Source: DATJMJ01 sp035503915
Lineage (GTDB): Bacteria > Actinomycetota > Acidimicrobiia > Acidimicrobiales > Palsa-688
Direction of reading: 5' to 3'
Length of the DNA stretch: 64,000 bases
NCBI GenBank assembly: GCA_035503915.1
Contig: DATJSU010000053.1
Coordinates: forward strand, 1-64,000
Under the pieces are notes generated by a model that saw only the letters and a list, made by a program, of their open reading frames with translations, made no database searches and was not told the origin of the DNA. Of the stretch, positions 44,422 to 53,368 are shown piece after piece. The stretch's first letter is position 1, and each line of letters starts with the position of its first letter. The position numbers and the translations under genes are program-made.

Positions 44422-45198
44422 CTATTCCTTCGGTCCCCCAAGCCATCCCTTCGCTTGGAGGTAGCGCATGACGGCGCCAGCCAGCACTTGAGCCCCCGCC
44501 GTAGTTATGTGGATGCCGTCAGGGGCACGCCAAAGTGTGCCTTCGGCGCTTGCGCCGGGCGGCCCCGCTTCGTACTGGCCGTGGGGCCCCCCAAGGACGT
44601 CCCAGGAGGAGAAATAGGCGGCGTCCTTCCCCTCGTGGCTTGCCTGGCGCCAGTAAACGGCATTGAGCGTTCGCATGTCCGAGGAAAACGCAGGGCTGCC
44701 CATTGGCGGCATGCCCACCCAGAGCACATTGGCATGGGAGCGCAGGCTCTCGCGGAGCACCTGTTCCACGCGCTCGCCGTAATCATGGGCCCAGGCCGGT
44801 GACCCAAAAGCAGCAAAGTGCCCATCCACGTACAGGTTCTCGACATCGTTCGCGCCTAGGAACACTACGACCAAACCCGGGCGGTACGTAGCGAGATCGG
44901 TCGCCAGGTGGGCAGGCCAGTTGTAGTACCAGGTCTCGGCCAAGCCTGTGTCACCTGCAGCTTGGTTGACAAAGGCATGCCCGCTCCCTGCCAACGCCGG
45001 GCCCAACCCCCATCCAAGGTCGATGCCGAGGGAATCACCCACCTCGAGGACGGGCCAAGGCTTTGGCGCCACGGGCCGCGACGCCACTGCATGCTGGTTG
45101 GCCACCGTCGCGAGGGACGTCATCGCCAGGAAGACCGGCACGAACTTGCGCTCAAGGTGCCTGAAGCCCCCCCGAGCGGCTTGTGACGCTCGCTGCAC
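44422..45198 (-). CDS. SGNH/GDSL-type secreted hydrolase (DUF459-like)
   Basis: This protein of about 258 residues (from GTG 45198) has a hydrophobic N-terminal segment (KFVPVFLAMTSLATVANQHA) that would secrete or anchor it. SGNH motifs follow: GDSLG (block I), FLGANDVE (block III, Asn) and DGIHITTAG (block V, Asp and His). This pattern matches DUF459-type cell-envelope esterases/acyltransferases. The start is uncertain: an ATG at 45312 would overlap the GGDEF gene end by 95 bp and add an Arg-rich stretch. It lies just downstream of the GGDEF-EAL gene. Confidence 0.82.
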   Translation of the reverse strand: MQRASQAARGGFRHLERKFVPVFLAMTSLATVANQHAVASRPVAPKPWPVLEVGDSLGIDLGWGLGPALAGSGHAFVNQAAGDTGLAETWYYNWPAHLATDLATYRPGLVVVFLGANDVENLYVDGHFAAFGSPAWAHDYGERVEQVLRESLRSHANVLWVGMPPMGSPAFSSDMRTLNAVYWRQASHEGKDAAYFSSWDVLGGPHGQYEAGPPGASAEGTLWRAPDGIHITTAGAQVLAGAVMRYLQAKGWLGGPKE

Positions 45199-45217
45199 GG
45201 GATGATAACTGCGAGGC

Positions 45218-47824
45218 TTAGCCGGCTGGTTCCGAGAACGGCTGCGCCAGGGGAAGTCCCAAAGAAGTGCTGCTCGCACTTCGCGGGAAGGGAAGGCGCG
45301 CTCCCGGCGCATGCAGTAGCGCTTCGCACTCCTGGGGCGGGAGCGGCCTGGCGAGGTAAAAGCCTTGCGCCCGGTGGCACCCGAGGGCTGCCAGGCGCTC
45401 GAAGGTCGCTTTGTCCTCTACGCCCTCAGCCGTCGCGACTTTACCGAGGCCGCGGGCCAGTTCTATCACTGAGGCGACGACCGCTTCGTCGTCGCGCACC
45501 CGGCACATGTTCGCCACGAAGCTACGGTCGATCTTGACCTCGTCGAAGGGCAAAAGCCGGAGCCTGCTGAGAGAGGAGTACCCGGTGCCAAAGTCGTCGA
45601 TCGACAGCGGCACTCCCAAGTCCCAGAGCTCGTCAAGAGCTCTCTTGCCCAGCTCGGCCATTATCGAGGTCTCGGTCAGCTCAAAGCGAAGTGCCCTCGG
45701 AGGCAGGCCCGACGCGTCGAGCGCCTCGGACACCCTGCGGCGAAGGTCGCGCTTGAGAAGCGAGATCGCCGAGAAGTTGACCGAGACGGACAAGTTGGGC
45801 AGCAACGCACGCCAGGCGCGGACTTCCTCGAGTGCCCTGTTCAGCACCAGCCAGGTCAACGGTTCGATGAGACCCGCCTTTTCGGCAACTGGTACAAAGC
45901 GCTCCGGGGGCACTTCGCCGAGCTCTTCATGCGCCCACCTTGCGAGCGCCTCGAAACCGATGATCGTGCCGCTCGGGACCGAAGCAACGGCCTGGTAATA
46001 GACCTGAAGAGACCCCGCGTCAATCGCCCTGCGAAGCTCGCCCGCGAGCGTGAGACGCCTAAGCCCGGCGTGGTCGCTGGACACGTCGTAGGCGCGGGCT
46101 CCCCCACCCTGCGCTTTTGCCTTGTGCATGGCGACTTCGGCCTGGCGAAGGAGATCGGCAGCAGTCGTGCGCGCTTCCGTGGCGGTTGCAGTACCAGCGC
46201 TAGCCCGCACAATGAGCTCCAAACCCTCAATGTTCATCGGGGTCGCGACCGAAGCCAGTACCGCGGCGGCGCTTGTCAGGCAGTCCTCGTCGCTACCAAC
46301 ATCTTCCAGGAGGCACGCGAACTCGTCGGCCCCAAGGCGCGCGACAAGCGTCTTGTCGTCTGCCATCGGCCCGAGCCGCTTCGCGACCTCGACCAACACG
46401 AGGTCGCCGCTGCCATGCCCAAGGGTGTCGTTCACCTGCTTGAAGCCGTCGAGCCCGATCAACACGAGGCCAAGGCAGGAGGCCCCCTGCCTCCTACGGA
46501 GCGCGTCCTCTAAGCGGTCCGTGAAAAGGACGCGGTTTGGCAAGCGAGTGAGCGGGTCATGGCGCGCTTCGTAATCACGGATGGCAGCCTCGTGGCGCAG
46601 CTTGTCCACAAGGCCGCCCCGGTCGAGCGCCGCGGCCGCATTGGAGGCGAACATCCCCAGTAGCTCGAGGTCCTGGACGCCAAAGCCCTCGTGGCTGAAA
46701 GGCCTGTCAGCCACGAGTAGATAGCCTGTAGCAGCGTCGCCGGGGCGAAGAGGCGCTATTACCGCTTCTCGAACCTCATCGGCACGTTCCAGGAGCGGGT
46801 GCCCCTGGGGCGCAACGACAGCCCCTTGCGTGGCGACGTGGCGAGCGAAAGCGTCACGAGCCACCGCCTCCTCGATCGTTACCGGGCCGTCGCCCTGCAA
46901 AGAACACCGCAGCATGAGGTCGTCCAAGGGGGCCTGCAGCGGGACCGCCAAGACGGCGCGACTAGCAGACAACAGAGACCGCGCCCCTTCCAAAACGGTG
47001 TTCACAAGCTCGCGTTCGCCACCTTCGGCGAGGGCGAGCTTCTCAGTGAAGGTGTAGAGGCGGTGCAAGGCCGCGTGACGCTGGGCAGCTCGGGCGGCCT
47101 TCCTCCAACCCGCGTCGCCAACTGCGACGACGAGGGCGAACAACACGACGTCCCATGTGCCCGCTCGCGCGAGGACGATGGCAGTGACACCACCCACAGA
47201 AGAGATCACGATGTCGAGGCCAAAGTGAGCAACCATTGGCGGCACGGGCGGGGGCCGCCATCGCCAGTTATAGGCCGCAGAAGCCAGTACGACACCCACG
47301 AGGTCAGCTCCGCCGACGATGGTCGCCGCCACGCAGGCAACGGCAAAACCCCACACGCTTGTGGGGGAGGACCGCCCCAGGGCGTGGTCGTAAAACAGGA
47401 TCCCAAGTGCGAAGTCCGTCGCGTTGACGGCACAGTTGATGAGAGCCTTGTCCAGCGGCTTACGGCTCTGGAGCTGCCCGGCCATCCTCCCGCAGAAAAA
47501 TGCGCTGAGGGCCGCCCCCGGGGCAAGGAACGGCAGGGCAAGCACCACCGGGATGCCGGTGAGCCCGATGTGCATGCTCACCTGCCGGTTCCTTACGGGC
47601 ACGTGGTAAATGGTGCCGGCCCAAATGCCGAGGGCCACGAGCGGCCAAAGGGCGATGCGGTCCCCGCCTGGGGGCCGCAGATGTGAGAGCTTCTCGAAGT
47701 ACAAGGCGGCACCTGCAGCAGCGACGAGCCCGAGGATCGCTGCCGACCTCGTCAAGGGTGCTCGCGGGGTTGACGGGCGGTCCACTGCCAACCTCGTCGC
47801 GCCCGCGCCGTTCACTGCCGCCAC
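45218..47824 (-). CDS. Membrane GGDEF-EAL cyclic-di-GMP protein
   Basis: This 868-residue protein has about six N-terminal TMs (about 25-215), then a GAF-like domain (about 245-405). A GGDEF domain follows whose signature reads GADEF (about 497), and then an EAL domain with EAL (about 625), LTETS, DDFGTGYSS, KIDRSF and AEGVE motifs intact. The EAL half looks capable of c-di-GMP hydrolysis, while the altered GGDEF may be regulatory or weakly active. Its N-terminal membrane part could be a sensor. It is followed by the SGNH gene. Confidence 0.92.
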   Translation of the reverse strand: MAAVNGAGATRLAVDRPSTPRAPLTRSAAILGLVAAAGAALYFEKLSHLRPPGGDRIALWPLVALGIWAGTIYHVPVRNRQVSMHIGLTGIPVVLALPFLAPGAALSAFFCGRMAGQLQSRKPLDKALINCAVNATDFALGILFYDHALGRSSPTSVWGFAVACVAATIVGGADLVGVVLASAAYNWRWRPPPVPPMVAHFGLDIVISSVGGVTAIVLARAGTWDVVLFALVVAVGDAGWRKAARAAQRHAALHRLYTFTEKLALAEGGERELVNTVLEGARSLLSASRAVLAVPLQAPLDDLMLRCSLQGDGPVTIEEAVARDAFARHVATQGAVVAPQGHPLLERADEVREAVIAPLRPGDAATGYLLVADRPFSHEGFGVQDLELLGMFASNAAAALDRGGLVDKLRHEAAIRDYEARHDPLTRLPNRVLFTDRLEDALRRRQGASCLGLVLIGLDGFKQVNDTLGHGSGDLVLVEVAKRLGPMADDKTLVARLGADEFACLLEDVGSDEDCLTSAAAVLASVATPMNIEGLELIVRASAGTATATEARTTAADLLRQAEVAMHKAKAQGGGARAYDVSSDHAGLRRLTLAGELRRAIDAGSLQVYYQAVASVPSGTIIGFEALARWAHEELGEVPPERFVPVAEKAGLIEPLTWLVLNRALEEVRAWRALLPNLSVSVNFSAISLLKRDLRRRVSEALDASGLPPRALRFELTETSIMAELGKRALDELWDLGVPLSIDDFGTGYSSLSRLRLLPFDEVKIDRSFVANMCRVRDDEAVVASVIELARGLGKVATAEGVEDKATFERLAALGCHRAQGFYLARPLPPQECEALLHAPGARLPFPRSASSTSLGLPLAQPFSEPAG

Positions 47825-48005
47825 CGTCTCAGCGCCCGCACGTCAGCCCGCTCACCTGGCCCGCTCCCGCCCGCCCCGCGTCATCCTGCACCTTTAAGCC
47901 AACCCATCGCGTAAGCCAACCCATGGCGGGTCATGTCAGCTTCGTGTGAACGCGAAATCACCCTCGGTAGGCACTGGTGGTGCCAGACCACGGGCATAAT
48001 GTTGT

Positions 48006-48126
48006 GAGAGAAGGTCATGAGCCTGCGTGCAGCTCAACCCCGAATGCCCCTTCGCCCACCCCACGGGCGACGGAGCCGAAGGGAGGTGGACCATGTTCGT
48101 TTGGGGAATGGACTGACCCTCCTTTT
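48006..48126 (+). ncRNA. Possible plus-strand leader RNA or small RNA
   Basis: A candidate promoter (-10 CATAAT at 47995-48000, just after the inverted repeat) would start RNA near 48006. The RNA would contain a hairpin (CCCTTCG 48048-48054 with CGAAGGG 48077-48083) and a strong Shine-Dalgarno. After that come a 7-codon ORF and a second stem (about 48079-48086 with 48119-48126) running into a T-tract. The two stems share 48077-48086, so they are mutually exclusive, as in attenuators. No plus-strand gene follows for more than 10 kb, so it may act in trans. This is a prediction from layout only. Confidence 0.35.
48093..48116 (+). CDS. Seven-residue ORF with strong Shine-Dalgarno
   Basis: ATG 48093 to TGA 48116 encodes MFVWGMD. 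GGGAGG at 48081-48086 lies at ideal spacing, much stronger than most starts in the window. The ORF sits in the loop of a hairpin whose right arm joins a T-tract. It would suit a leader peptide whose translation decides termination, but the gene it would control is absent on this strand. Confidence 0.3.
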   Translation: MFVWGMD

Positions 48127-48291
48127 TCGGTTGTCAATACATCACTAACGGAACCGGCGCGGCCTGAGAACGTAAAGGACAGCGCCCGATGGGTCGCGGC
48201 CTTGCAAAGATTATCTCATGGTAGTTTGTCGCGCTCGAATGGGCCCCGAGAACGACGACCGGGGGCGGCATCATAGGCGGGCTGCCAGCGC

Positions 48292-51200
48292 CTAGGTCCC
48301 AGCGACCTCCATCGAGGTGTACCGCCGCCAGACCTCACGGCTCTCGGGCTGCGGCTCTTGTAAGGGGTGGAGCTTCTGGCGCAGCACGAGCTTCAATCGC
48401 CGGTAAACCTCGTCCACTTTCGCCGGGCGCCCCGCCTGTCCCAGCGTGTGCATCCACAAGCGGAACATTTCTTCACGGGTCGGCTCGAGCTGGAGACCTT
48501 TGTCCACCGCCCATAGGACCGTCGACGAGTCCCCCGTCTCGAACGCGAGCTCGGCGAGTTCTTGCGCTACATCGACGAGCTTCCCGGACATCATGAAATC
48601 CAGGTGCTCGCTCGCCACCCACTCGAAGAACTGGCTCGAGATCGCTCCGGCGAAAGGCTGGCCGCGTACGAGCTCGAGCGCCTGCCGGAGCGTCGCGATG
48701 GCTCTCGGCGTCGACTGCAAACGCGCCCGGGCTACCAAGCGCTCGAAGCGTTCGAAGTCGCAGGTCACGTCCTCGCCCAGCCGGTAGCCCATCGATGAGT
48801 GCACCAGGCGCTCTTTACCGCCTGCTCCGTAACCGAGCAAGAGCCTGGCTCTCGAGACAACGTTCATCACCGTCTTGTGCTGTGGCCCGCTCAGATCTGC
48901 CCGGGCTGCGTCGAGGGGCCATAAGTTGGCGCCGAGCTCGTCTGCGCTCACCGGACGCGGGTGTGAAGCCAAGTAGGCGATCACAGCGAGCGCAGCCATA
49001 CGCCGGGAGCTTTCGAGGGCACCCAGGTCTCCGCCGACGACCTCGACTGCACCGAGCAGACAAACCTCGACGTCGCCCCGAGGTGCGTACTCCTCGCCGC
49101 TGGGCTCCCCGTCTGAAGGGGCCCCCCTAATGTCGAGCACTCCCGATGGGGCCGCCTCAGCACCATTGTCGCTTTGCGCCATCGGCACGCCTTCACGGTC
49201 AGCGCTTGCTCCTAACGCCTCGCTCAGCAACGCAGCCTCCCCAGGATCGCAACCCACAGTCACATCGAAAAACACCAGCCGCCCGCCGATTTCCCCACGT
49301 AACGAGGCCGCCTCCCCACCCACCAAGAGGTGCCACCGGGCCCCAGCGTAGGGGCCGGCGGCGGCAACCGCCAACGCGCTTCGCTCAGGGACTGCCACTG
49401 AGGACAACTGTTCCAAGACGCGCGCCTCCGTACCATCGAAGGCGATCACGACATGGGGCATCGCCTCGCACGCCGAGGCGCGGATGGCCGAAAGTGGAAC
49501 TCGGGCCGTCGTCTCCCAGCGGGCACCGGCGACTGCGTGCAGCTTGTCGGCTAGCGCTAGCGAGCCTGCGGCGCCTAACTGCTCGAGCCCCGGCGGCGGC
49601 GTCACTAAGGGGCTGTTGCCCGTGGCGTAAAGCCCAGCGAGCATTTCGTCCGCCCAGGGCTGGGTCGCCAACTGGAGAGCGAACGACGCGAGGACGCCCC
49701 GGACCTGTTGCGGGGGGCCGTCGACTGAGAGGGCCCCGGCGCTTTCGAGGTTGAACAGCAGCACTGAGCCTTTGTCCTCACCGACACTGACCAGGGCGGG
49801 CCAGGCTGGCCAGCGGTCCTCCGCCAATGGCCGCAAGTCCTCGAGGTCAATGTCTGAGTCCAGGACCAATGCTGTCCCATCCTCATTCTCCGAAAACCAG
49901 CCGAACCTTCCTTTCGGGCAAGGCTCAAGCACCGCTTCCACACCTGGCCGGCCAATTTTCAGCATGACTAGGGATGGAAAGCACCCAGGTTCCCCCGAAA
50001 ACTGCGTGTCGACCAGTGCGCTCAGGTAGCGCACCAGGAGGTCGGCCCAAAGGAGAGCGTCGGCTGAAGCGACCGAGCGCGCCCTTCGCTCGGCGGCTTC
50101 CACTTGAGGCCTGTTGCGCGCAACCGTGTAGCCCCTTCGGCGAGCGTGAGCCTGTTCGCGCCGAGCCCGGCCGAGCCGCCAAGTTATACCGGCCGCAGCG
50201 AGCGCTCCGACACCAGCAAGGACACCTGTCATCGGGAGCTGGCTGGGCGCCTCAGGCCGCTCAGGCTTTGCGCCCGCAGCTACGGAGGTAACGGGGCTTG
50301 GGGCGCTGGTAGTAGGACTGGCGATGGTGGTAGGAGCACTGGCGATCATGGTAGGAGCACTGGTCGTTTGAGGGACCGTGCTCGGGCTCGGAGAGGTGGT
50401 TGGCCGCTTGCCACCTGGGTGTGCGCCGCCCCGCCCGGCGCCAGCGGTCTGGGCGGGACCTGGGAGAGCTGCGCGCGGAGCGGGCAGGGTCGTCGGCTCG
50501 GGAGCGTGGCGGTCGGGACGATGAACAGCGTGACGAGCACCGTCTCGGGTCACGGAAGGCTCGCCGACGACCAAAGTACCAACGGCATTGGGCGGCATCA
50601 CCAACACCCAGCCGGGGTAGATCCAATGGTCGTTTACTAAGGCCCGTCCATCCGGCTGCTCCCGGCCGAGATTGAGGGCTTCTATCTCGATGTCGAGGCG
50701 CCAATCGCCTAGGTACCTCTGAGCCAGCACCGACAGGCAGTCCCCGGGCTGCACCACGACAACCTTCGTCCCTGCCGCGAGCCCTGCGAAGCCGTTCTCT
50801 GCACTCGGGGCCTCAAGGTTGGGCACTGCACTAGCGATGCTGTCCCGCAGGACGTGCCTCGCGCTCCCCGGGTGAGGCAAGTGCCTGCCCTGAGGGCTGT
50901 CGTTTATGCGCACCGGCCGAGACGAAACCGAGGAAGCCACATCAGCTTGGCCAGCGGGGCGGCTCACGTAGCGGGAGTACAAAGCCGAGGGCGCGAGTCT
51001 CGCCAAAGGCACAGGACGGCTAATGGCGAGCGACAACGAGGACGCAGCCATGGTCGCGGCCACGAGAGCATCGATGGCCCTGCGCAGAACTGGCAGCGTG
51101 ATGACCCTCGTGCCGCGGATGAGCCACTTGCGCCCGCTGAGGGCCGCCAAGCCGTAAACGACGGTAGTGAGGAGAAGCCAACTCGACACCGTGATGCCAA

Positions 51201-51396
51201 AGAGGCGGAAGAGCGCGGTGAGGGCCCTTTGCGCGTTGGTGGTCTGCACCCACGCCGAAAAGTGCCCGAAATTGACGGTGCCCAGGAAGTGGGCCGACTT
51301 CACGAAGAAAGCTAGCAGGGCGAGCTCGCATACGAGCACAGCTACGGCGTCCAAATAGCGCCCTGCCTTCCGGGGGAGCTCGGCGCGCCTTCTCAC
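48292..51396 (-). CDS. LysM - transmembrane - BTAD regulator of Tad locus
   Basis: This protein of about 1034 residues has two or three N-terminal TMs (about 14-120) and an extracellular LysM domain (about 195-260; VVVQPGDCLSVLAQRYLG) that should bind peptidoglycan. A Pro/Thr-rich stalk then leads to LPMTG at 387-391 directly before a TM (392-410) and RR. A large cytoplasmic region ends in a winged-helix plus BTAD domain (about 800-1025; CLLGAVEVVGG, ELGANLWPLDAARAD). This links the wall to a transcription-factor-like domain. GTG 51396 overlaps the previous stop as GTGA. Confidence 0.88.
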   Translation of the reverse strand: MRRRAELPRKAGRYLDAVAVLVCELALLAFFVKSAHFLGTVNFGHFSAWVQTTNAQRALTALFRLFGITVSSWLLLTTVVYGLAALSGRKWLIRGTRVITLPVLRRAIDALVAATMAASSLSLAISRPVPLARLAPSALYSRYVSRPAGQADVASSVSSRPVRINDSPQGRHLPHPGSARHVLRDSIASAVPNLEAPSAENGFAGLAAGTKVVVVQPGDCLSVLAQRYLGDWRLDIEIEALNLGREQPDGRALVNDHWIYPGWVLVMPPNAVGTLVVGEPSVTRDGARHAVHRPDRHAPEPTTLPAPRAALPGPAQTAGAGRGGAHPGGKRPTTSPSPSTVPQTTSAPTMIASAPTTIASPTTSAPSPVTSVAAGAKPERPEAPSQLPMTGVLAGVGALAAAGITWRLGRARREQAHARRRGYTVARNRPQVEAAERRARSVASADALLWADLLVRYLSALVDTQFSGEPGCFPSLVMLKIGRPGVEAVLEPCPKGRFGWFSENEDGTALVLDSDIDLEDLRPLAEDRWPAWPALVSVGEDKGSVLLFNLESAGALSVDGPPQQVRGVLASFALQLATQPWADEMLAGLYATGNSPLVTPPPGLEQLGAAGSLALADKLHAVAGARWETTARVPLSAIRASACEAMPHVVIAFDGTEARVLEQLSSVAVPERSALAVAAAGPYAGARWHLLVGGEAASLRGEIGGRLVFFDVTVGCDPGEAALLSEALGASADREGVPMAQSDNGAEAAPSGVLDIRGAPSDGEPSGEEYAPRGDVEVCLLGAVEVVGGDLGALESSRRMAALAVIAYLASHPRPVSADELGANLWPLDAARADLSGPQHKTVMNVVSRARLLLGYGAGGKERLVHSSMGYRLGEDVTCDFERFERLVARARLQSTPRAIATLRQALELVRGQPFAGAISSQFFEWVASEHLDFMMSGKLVDVAQELAELAFETGDSSTVLWAVDKGLQLEPTREEMFRLWMHTLGQAGRPAKVDEVYRRLKLVLRQKLHPLQEPQPESREVWRRYTSMEVAGT

Positions 51397-52028
51397 TCCG
51401 TGCACGGCGGCCGCCACATCCTCACAGGCAGCGGCCGGAGGGGACGGTCCTCCTGGCTGGCCTTGAACGCTAGGAAGCCCAATCGCTCGTAGTAACGCAC
51501 CAAAGCGTCGTTGTCTGCATCCAGCACAACCCCTTGGCCTTTTGCAGCGGCCTCCGAGACAACAGCCTGCACGAGTTGTGCTCCAGCCCCAGGTTTGACG
51601 CTCGCAAGTGAACCGATGAAGGTGTAAGGCCTTGGCGGGCGCTCTTTTTTCCAGGCCCGCCAGCTTGGGGCCCTCGAGATAGCCCAGGTGGCGGAAGGGA
51701 AAAGGACCACCAGCACGGCTGACGTAATGCTCAGGGCAGCGGCTCGCGAGACGGTACCGAGCGCTCCTGTGAAAACCAACAGAGCCACGGCCGCCCCGCA
51801 AACTCGCCATGGCCTCGGGCCCAGGAGGCAGAGAGCCTGCCCGCTCGGGTGCACCCTGACGTGGTGCGCCCAAAGTGAAAGGGCGCTGCGGGCAAAGAGC
51901 AGCGCTCCTCGCAAAGCTCCCGGCTGGGCACCCCCGAACGCTCGAGCTTCGACCCTCACCAATTGCCAGAACGTCGCTCTGCTGCTACCGCGCACGACCC
52001 CGGAGGCAGCACTACGCCGGACGATCAC
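51393..52028 (-). CDS. Membrane protein with GNAT-like C-terminal domain
   Basis: This protein of about 211 residues has two hydrophobic helices (about 85-120) and a C-terminal acetyltransferase-like fold (about 140-205). GSLASVKPGAGAQLV would be the acetyl-CoA-binding loop, and ALVRYYERLGF is the usual GNAT C-terminal motif. I chose GTG 52028, which overlaps the upstream TadG-like stop as GTGA; an ATG at 52178 would overlap that gene by 150 bp. It is inside the Tad operon, so it might modify pilin or a pilus component, but that is inference. Confidence 0.7.
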   Translation of the reverse strand: MIVRRSAASGVVRGSSRATFWQLVRVEARAFGGAQPGALRGALLFARSALSLWAHHVRVHPSGQALCLLGPRPWRVCGAAVALLVFTGALGTVSRAAALSITSAVLVVLFPSATWAISRAPSWRAWKKERPPRPYTFIGSLASVKPGAGAQLVQAVVSEAAAKGQGVVLDADNDALVRYYERLGFLAFKASQEDRPLRPLPVRMWRPPCTE

Positions 52029-52516
52029 GGCGCGACATCCCCAGGACAGCCACTTCCCGAAACCGATCCTCTCGGCCCGCTCACGGCCGTCGCGCTGACG
52101 GCGAGGGAGCGACCGCCTTCGAGCAGGGATAGCAGGGTCAGGTGAACTTGTTCTTCCAGCCAAACGGATATCTGCCACCCGCCCGGCGTGACGGCAACAC
52201 GCGAAGCCGAAAGCGGGCCAAGCCCTTGCTGGTCCGCGAGGTTCTCATCTGCAAGCGCGACCGCGGAGGACGGGGCCAGAGATATGCACCCCCTCGAGCG
52301 GTAGGCCTCCACGTCGAGGCCCGAAGATCCTGCGAGAGCAGCGTCTTCGGCGGCCGCTTGGAGCTGGCGTTGTACTGCTATGGCATGCCACAGGTCCACA
52401 GAGGTTGAAGCGAGGGGCAAAATCATGAGCGCCAACAGCAGGCACCAAATGACCATCGCCTCCCCGTTGTCCCCCCCGCGCCGGGCAACGGGCTCGCCTG
52501 GGCAAGCGGCCTTCAC
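52025..52516 (-). CDS. TadG/TadE-like minor pilin protein
   Basis: This 163-residue protein has a short basic N-terminus with GGDNGEAM, a single hydrophobic helix (about 21-42) and an extracellular domain. AVQRQLQAAAEDAALAGS is the Tad/TadG_N signature just after the helix. It contains two Cys outside the membrane. The start ATG 52516 overlaps the next upstream gene's stop by 4 bp. It belongs to the Tad operon and is likely a pseudopilin or secretion-associated subunit. Confidence 0.82.
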   Translation of the reverse strand: MKAACPGEPVARRGGDNGEAMVIWCLLLALMILPLASTSVDLWHAIAVQRQLQAAAEDAALAGSSGLDVEAYRSRGCISLAPSSAVALADENLADQQGLGPLSASRVAVTPGGWQISVWLEEQVHLTLLSLLEGGRSLAVSATAVSGPRGSVSGSGCPGDVAP

Positions 52517-52956
52517 TGGTCTCCCCGGTAGGAATCGACGTGCTCTACCGAACTCGCGCTGTAGTGCAAAGTGCCGACGTCGCCGAGACCGGGCAAGTCG
52601 CCTACCGGGACGGCAACGCTCACCGTGGCGCTGACCAAGGAGCCCGGCGCGAGGGAACCTTCATAGTCAGTGCCGAGGTCTGCTCCCGGGATACCATTTT
52701 GCGCCGCTATCTGAGCCACCACCTCGTCAGCCGTCTCGACCCCTGACTGCCAGGTGGTAGCGGTGGCGAGCGCGAGCGCGGCCGCCCTGGCTGCGTCGCG
52801 CGCGTCCACCGCTCGCTGTTCCCAGACCGGGATGGACAGGACCAATATCATCACCGGCATCACGATCAAGGCGGTCCCCAAAAGAAGGGTGAAGGGGGTC
52901 GACGACCCGGCCTCTCCTTGGCCGGAGGACTTCTCCAAACCGAGCCAGCGCGTCAT
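52513..52956 (-). CDS. TadE-like minor pilin protein
   Basis: This 147-residue protein has GQGEAGSS before a hydrophobic helix (about 24-46), then VWEQRAVDARDAARAAALALA, a typical TadE continuation. The remaining domain is beta-rich and has no Cys. The start overlaps its upstream neighbour by 4 bp (ATGA). The E-A-G-S-S box is shared with the protein encoded at 52953. Confidence 0.82.
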   Translation of the reverse strand: MTRWLGLEKSSGQGEAGSSTPFTLLLGTALIVMPVMILVLSIPVWEQRAVDARDAARAAALALATATTWQSGVETADEVVAQIAAQNGIPGADLGTDYEGSLAPGSLVSATVSVAVPVGDLPGLGDVGTLHYSASSVEHVDSYRGDQ

Positions 52957-53345
52957 GGCCCGCCAGCCACGTCAATGAGCGAGAGCCCTTGCACAACTAC
53001 CTCCTGGCGTGGGACTTCAGGCACGAAGCTGGGCAGGTAGCCACTCGCCGAGGCGACGACCTCGCCAGGCGCCAACGTGCATGCGAACCGCACCCCATCG
53101 CCGTAAGGGCCAGGCAACAGCTCCTGCCTCACTTGGTCGCCTTCGGCGTAACAGGCGCTCAGGGAGCCCCCGGCGGCGGCGCCTGCCTGGGCTGCGTCGT
53201 CGACTGCGGTGCGGAGTGCTCCTGTGGCGTACTCGTCCAGCACAACATTTGTCGCACCCACAAAACTGACCAGCAACACTGCGATGGCGATGACGCCAAC
53301 CACGACTGAAGAACCCGCCTCAGCAGTTGCCGGTCCGGGAAGCAC
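52953..53345 (-). CDS. TadE-like minor pilin protein
   Basis: This protein of about 130 residues has TAEAGSSVVVG at the start of a hydrophobic helix (about 15-40) and VDDAAQAGAAAGGS after it, followed by a Cys-containing domain. GTG 53345 is the chosen start because GAAGGG lies about 11 bases upstream. A CTG is directly before it. The long open frame to 53651 overlaps the pilin in another frame and is rejected. Confidence 0.78.
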   Translation of the reverse strand: MLPGPATAEAGSSVVVGVIAIAVLLVSFVGATNVVLDEYATGALRTAVDDAAQAGAAAGGSLSACYAEGDQVRQELLPGPYGDGVRFACTLAPGEVVASASGYLPSFVPEVPRQEVVVQGLSLIDVAGGP

Positions 53346-53368
53346 CAGATGAGAAGCCCTTCGCCTCC

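Larger units (their letters stand above)
47825..48291. other. 467-bp intergenic region before Tad locus end
   Basis: There is no ordinary gene. On the minus strand it is the leader of the GGDEF-EAL gene. It holds a direct repeat TAAGCCAACCCAT (about 47896-47908 and 47913-47925), and a perfect inverted repeat GGCAC-5-GTGCC at 47970-47984. A CATAAT (47995-48000) is followed by the hairpin and short ORF described in the next entries. The stretch 48130-48290 shows nothing further. Confidence 0.5.
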
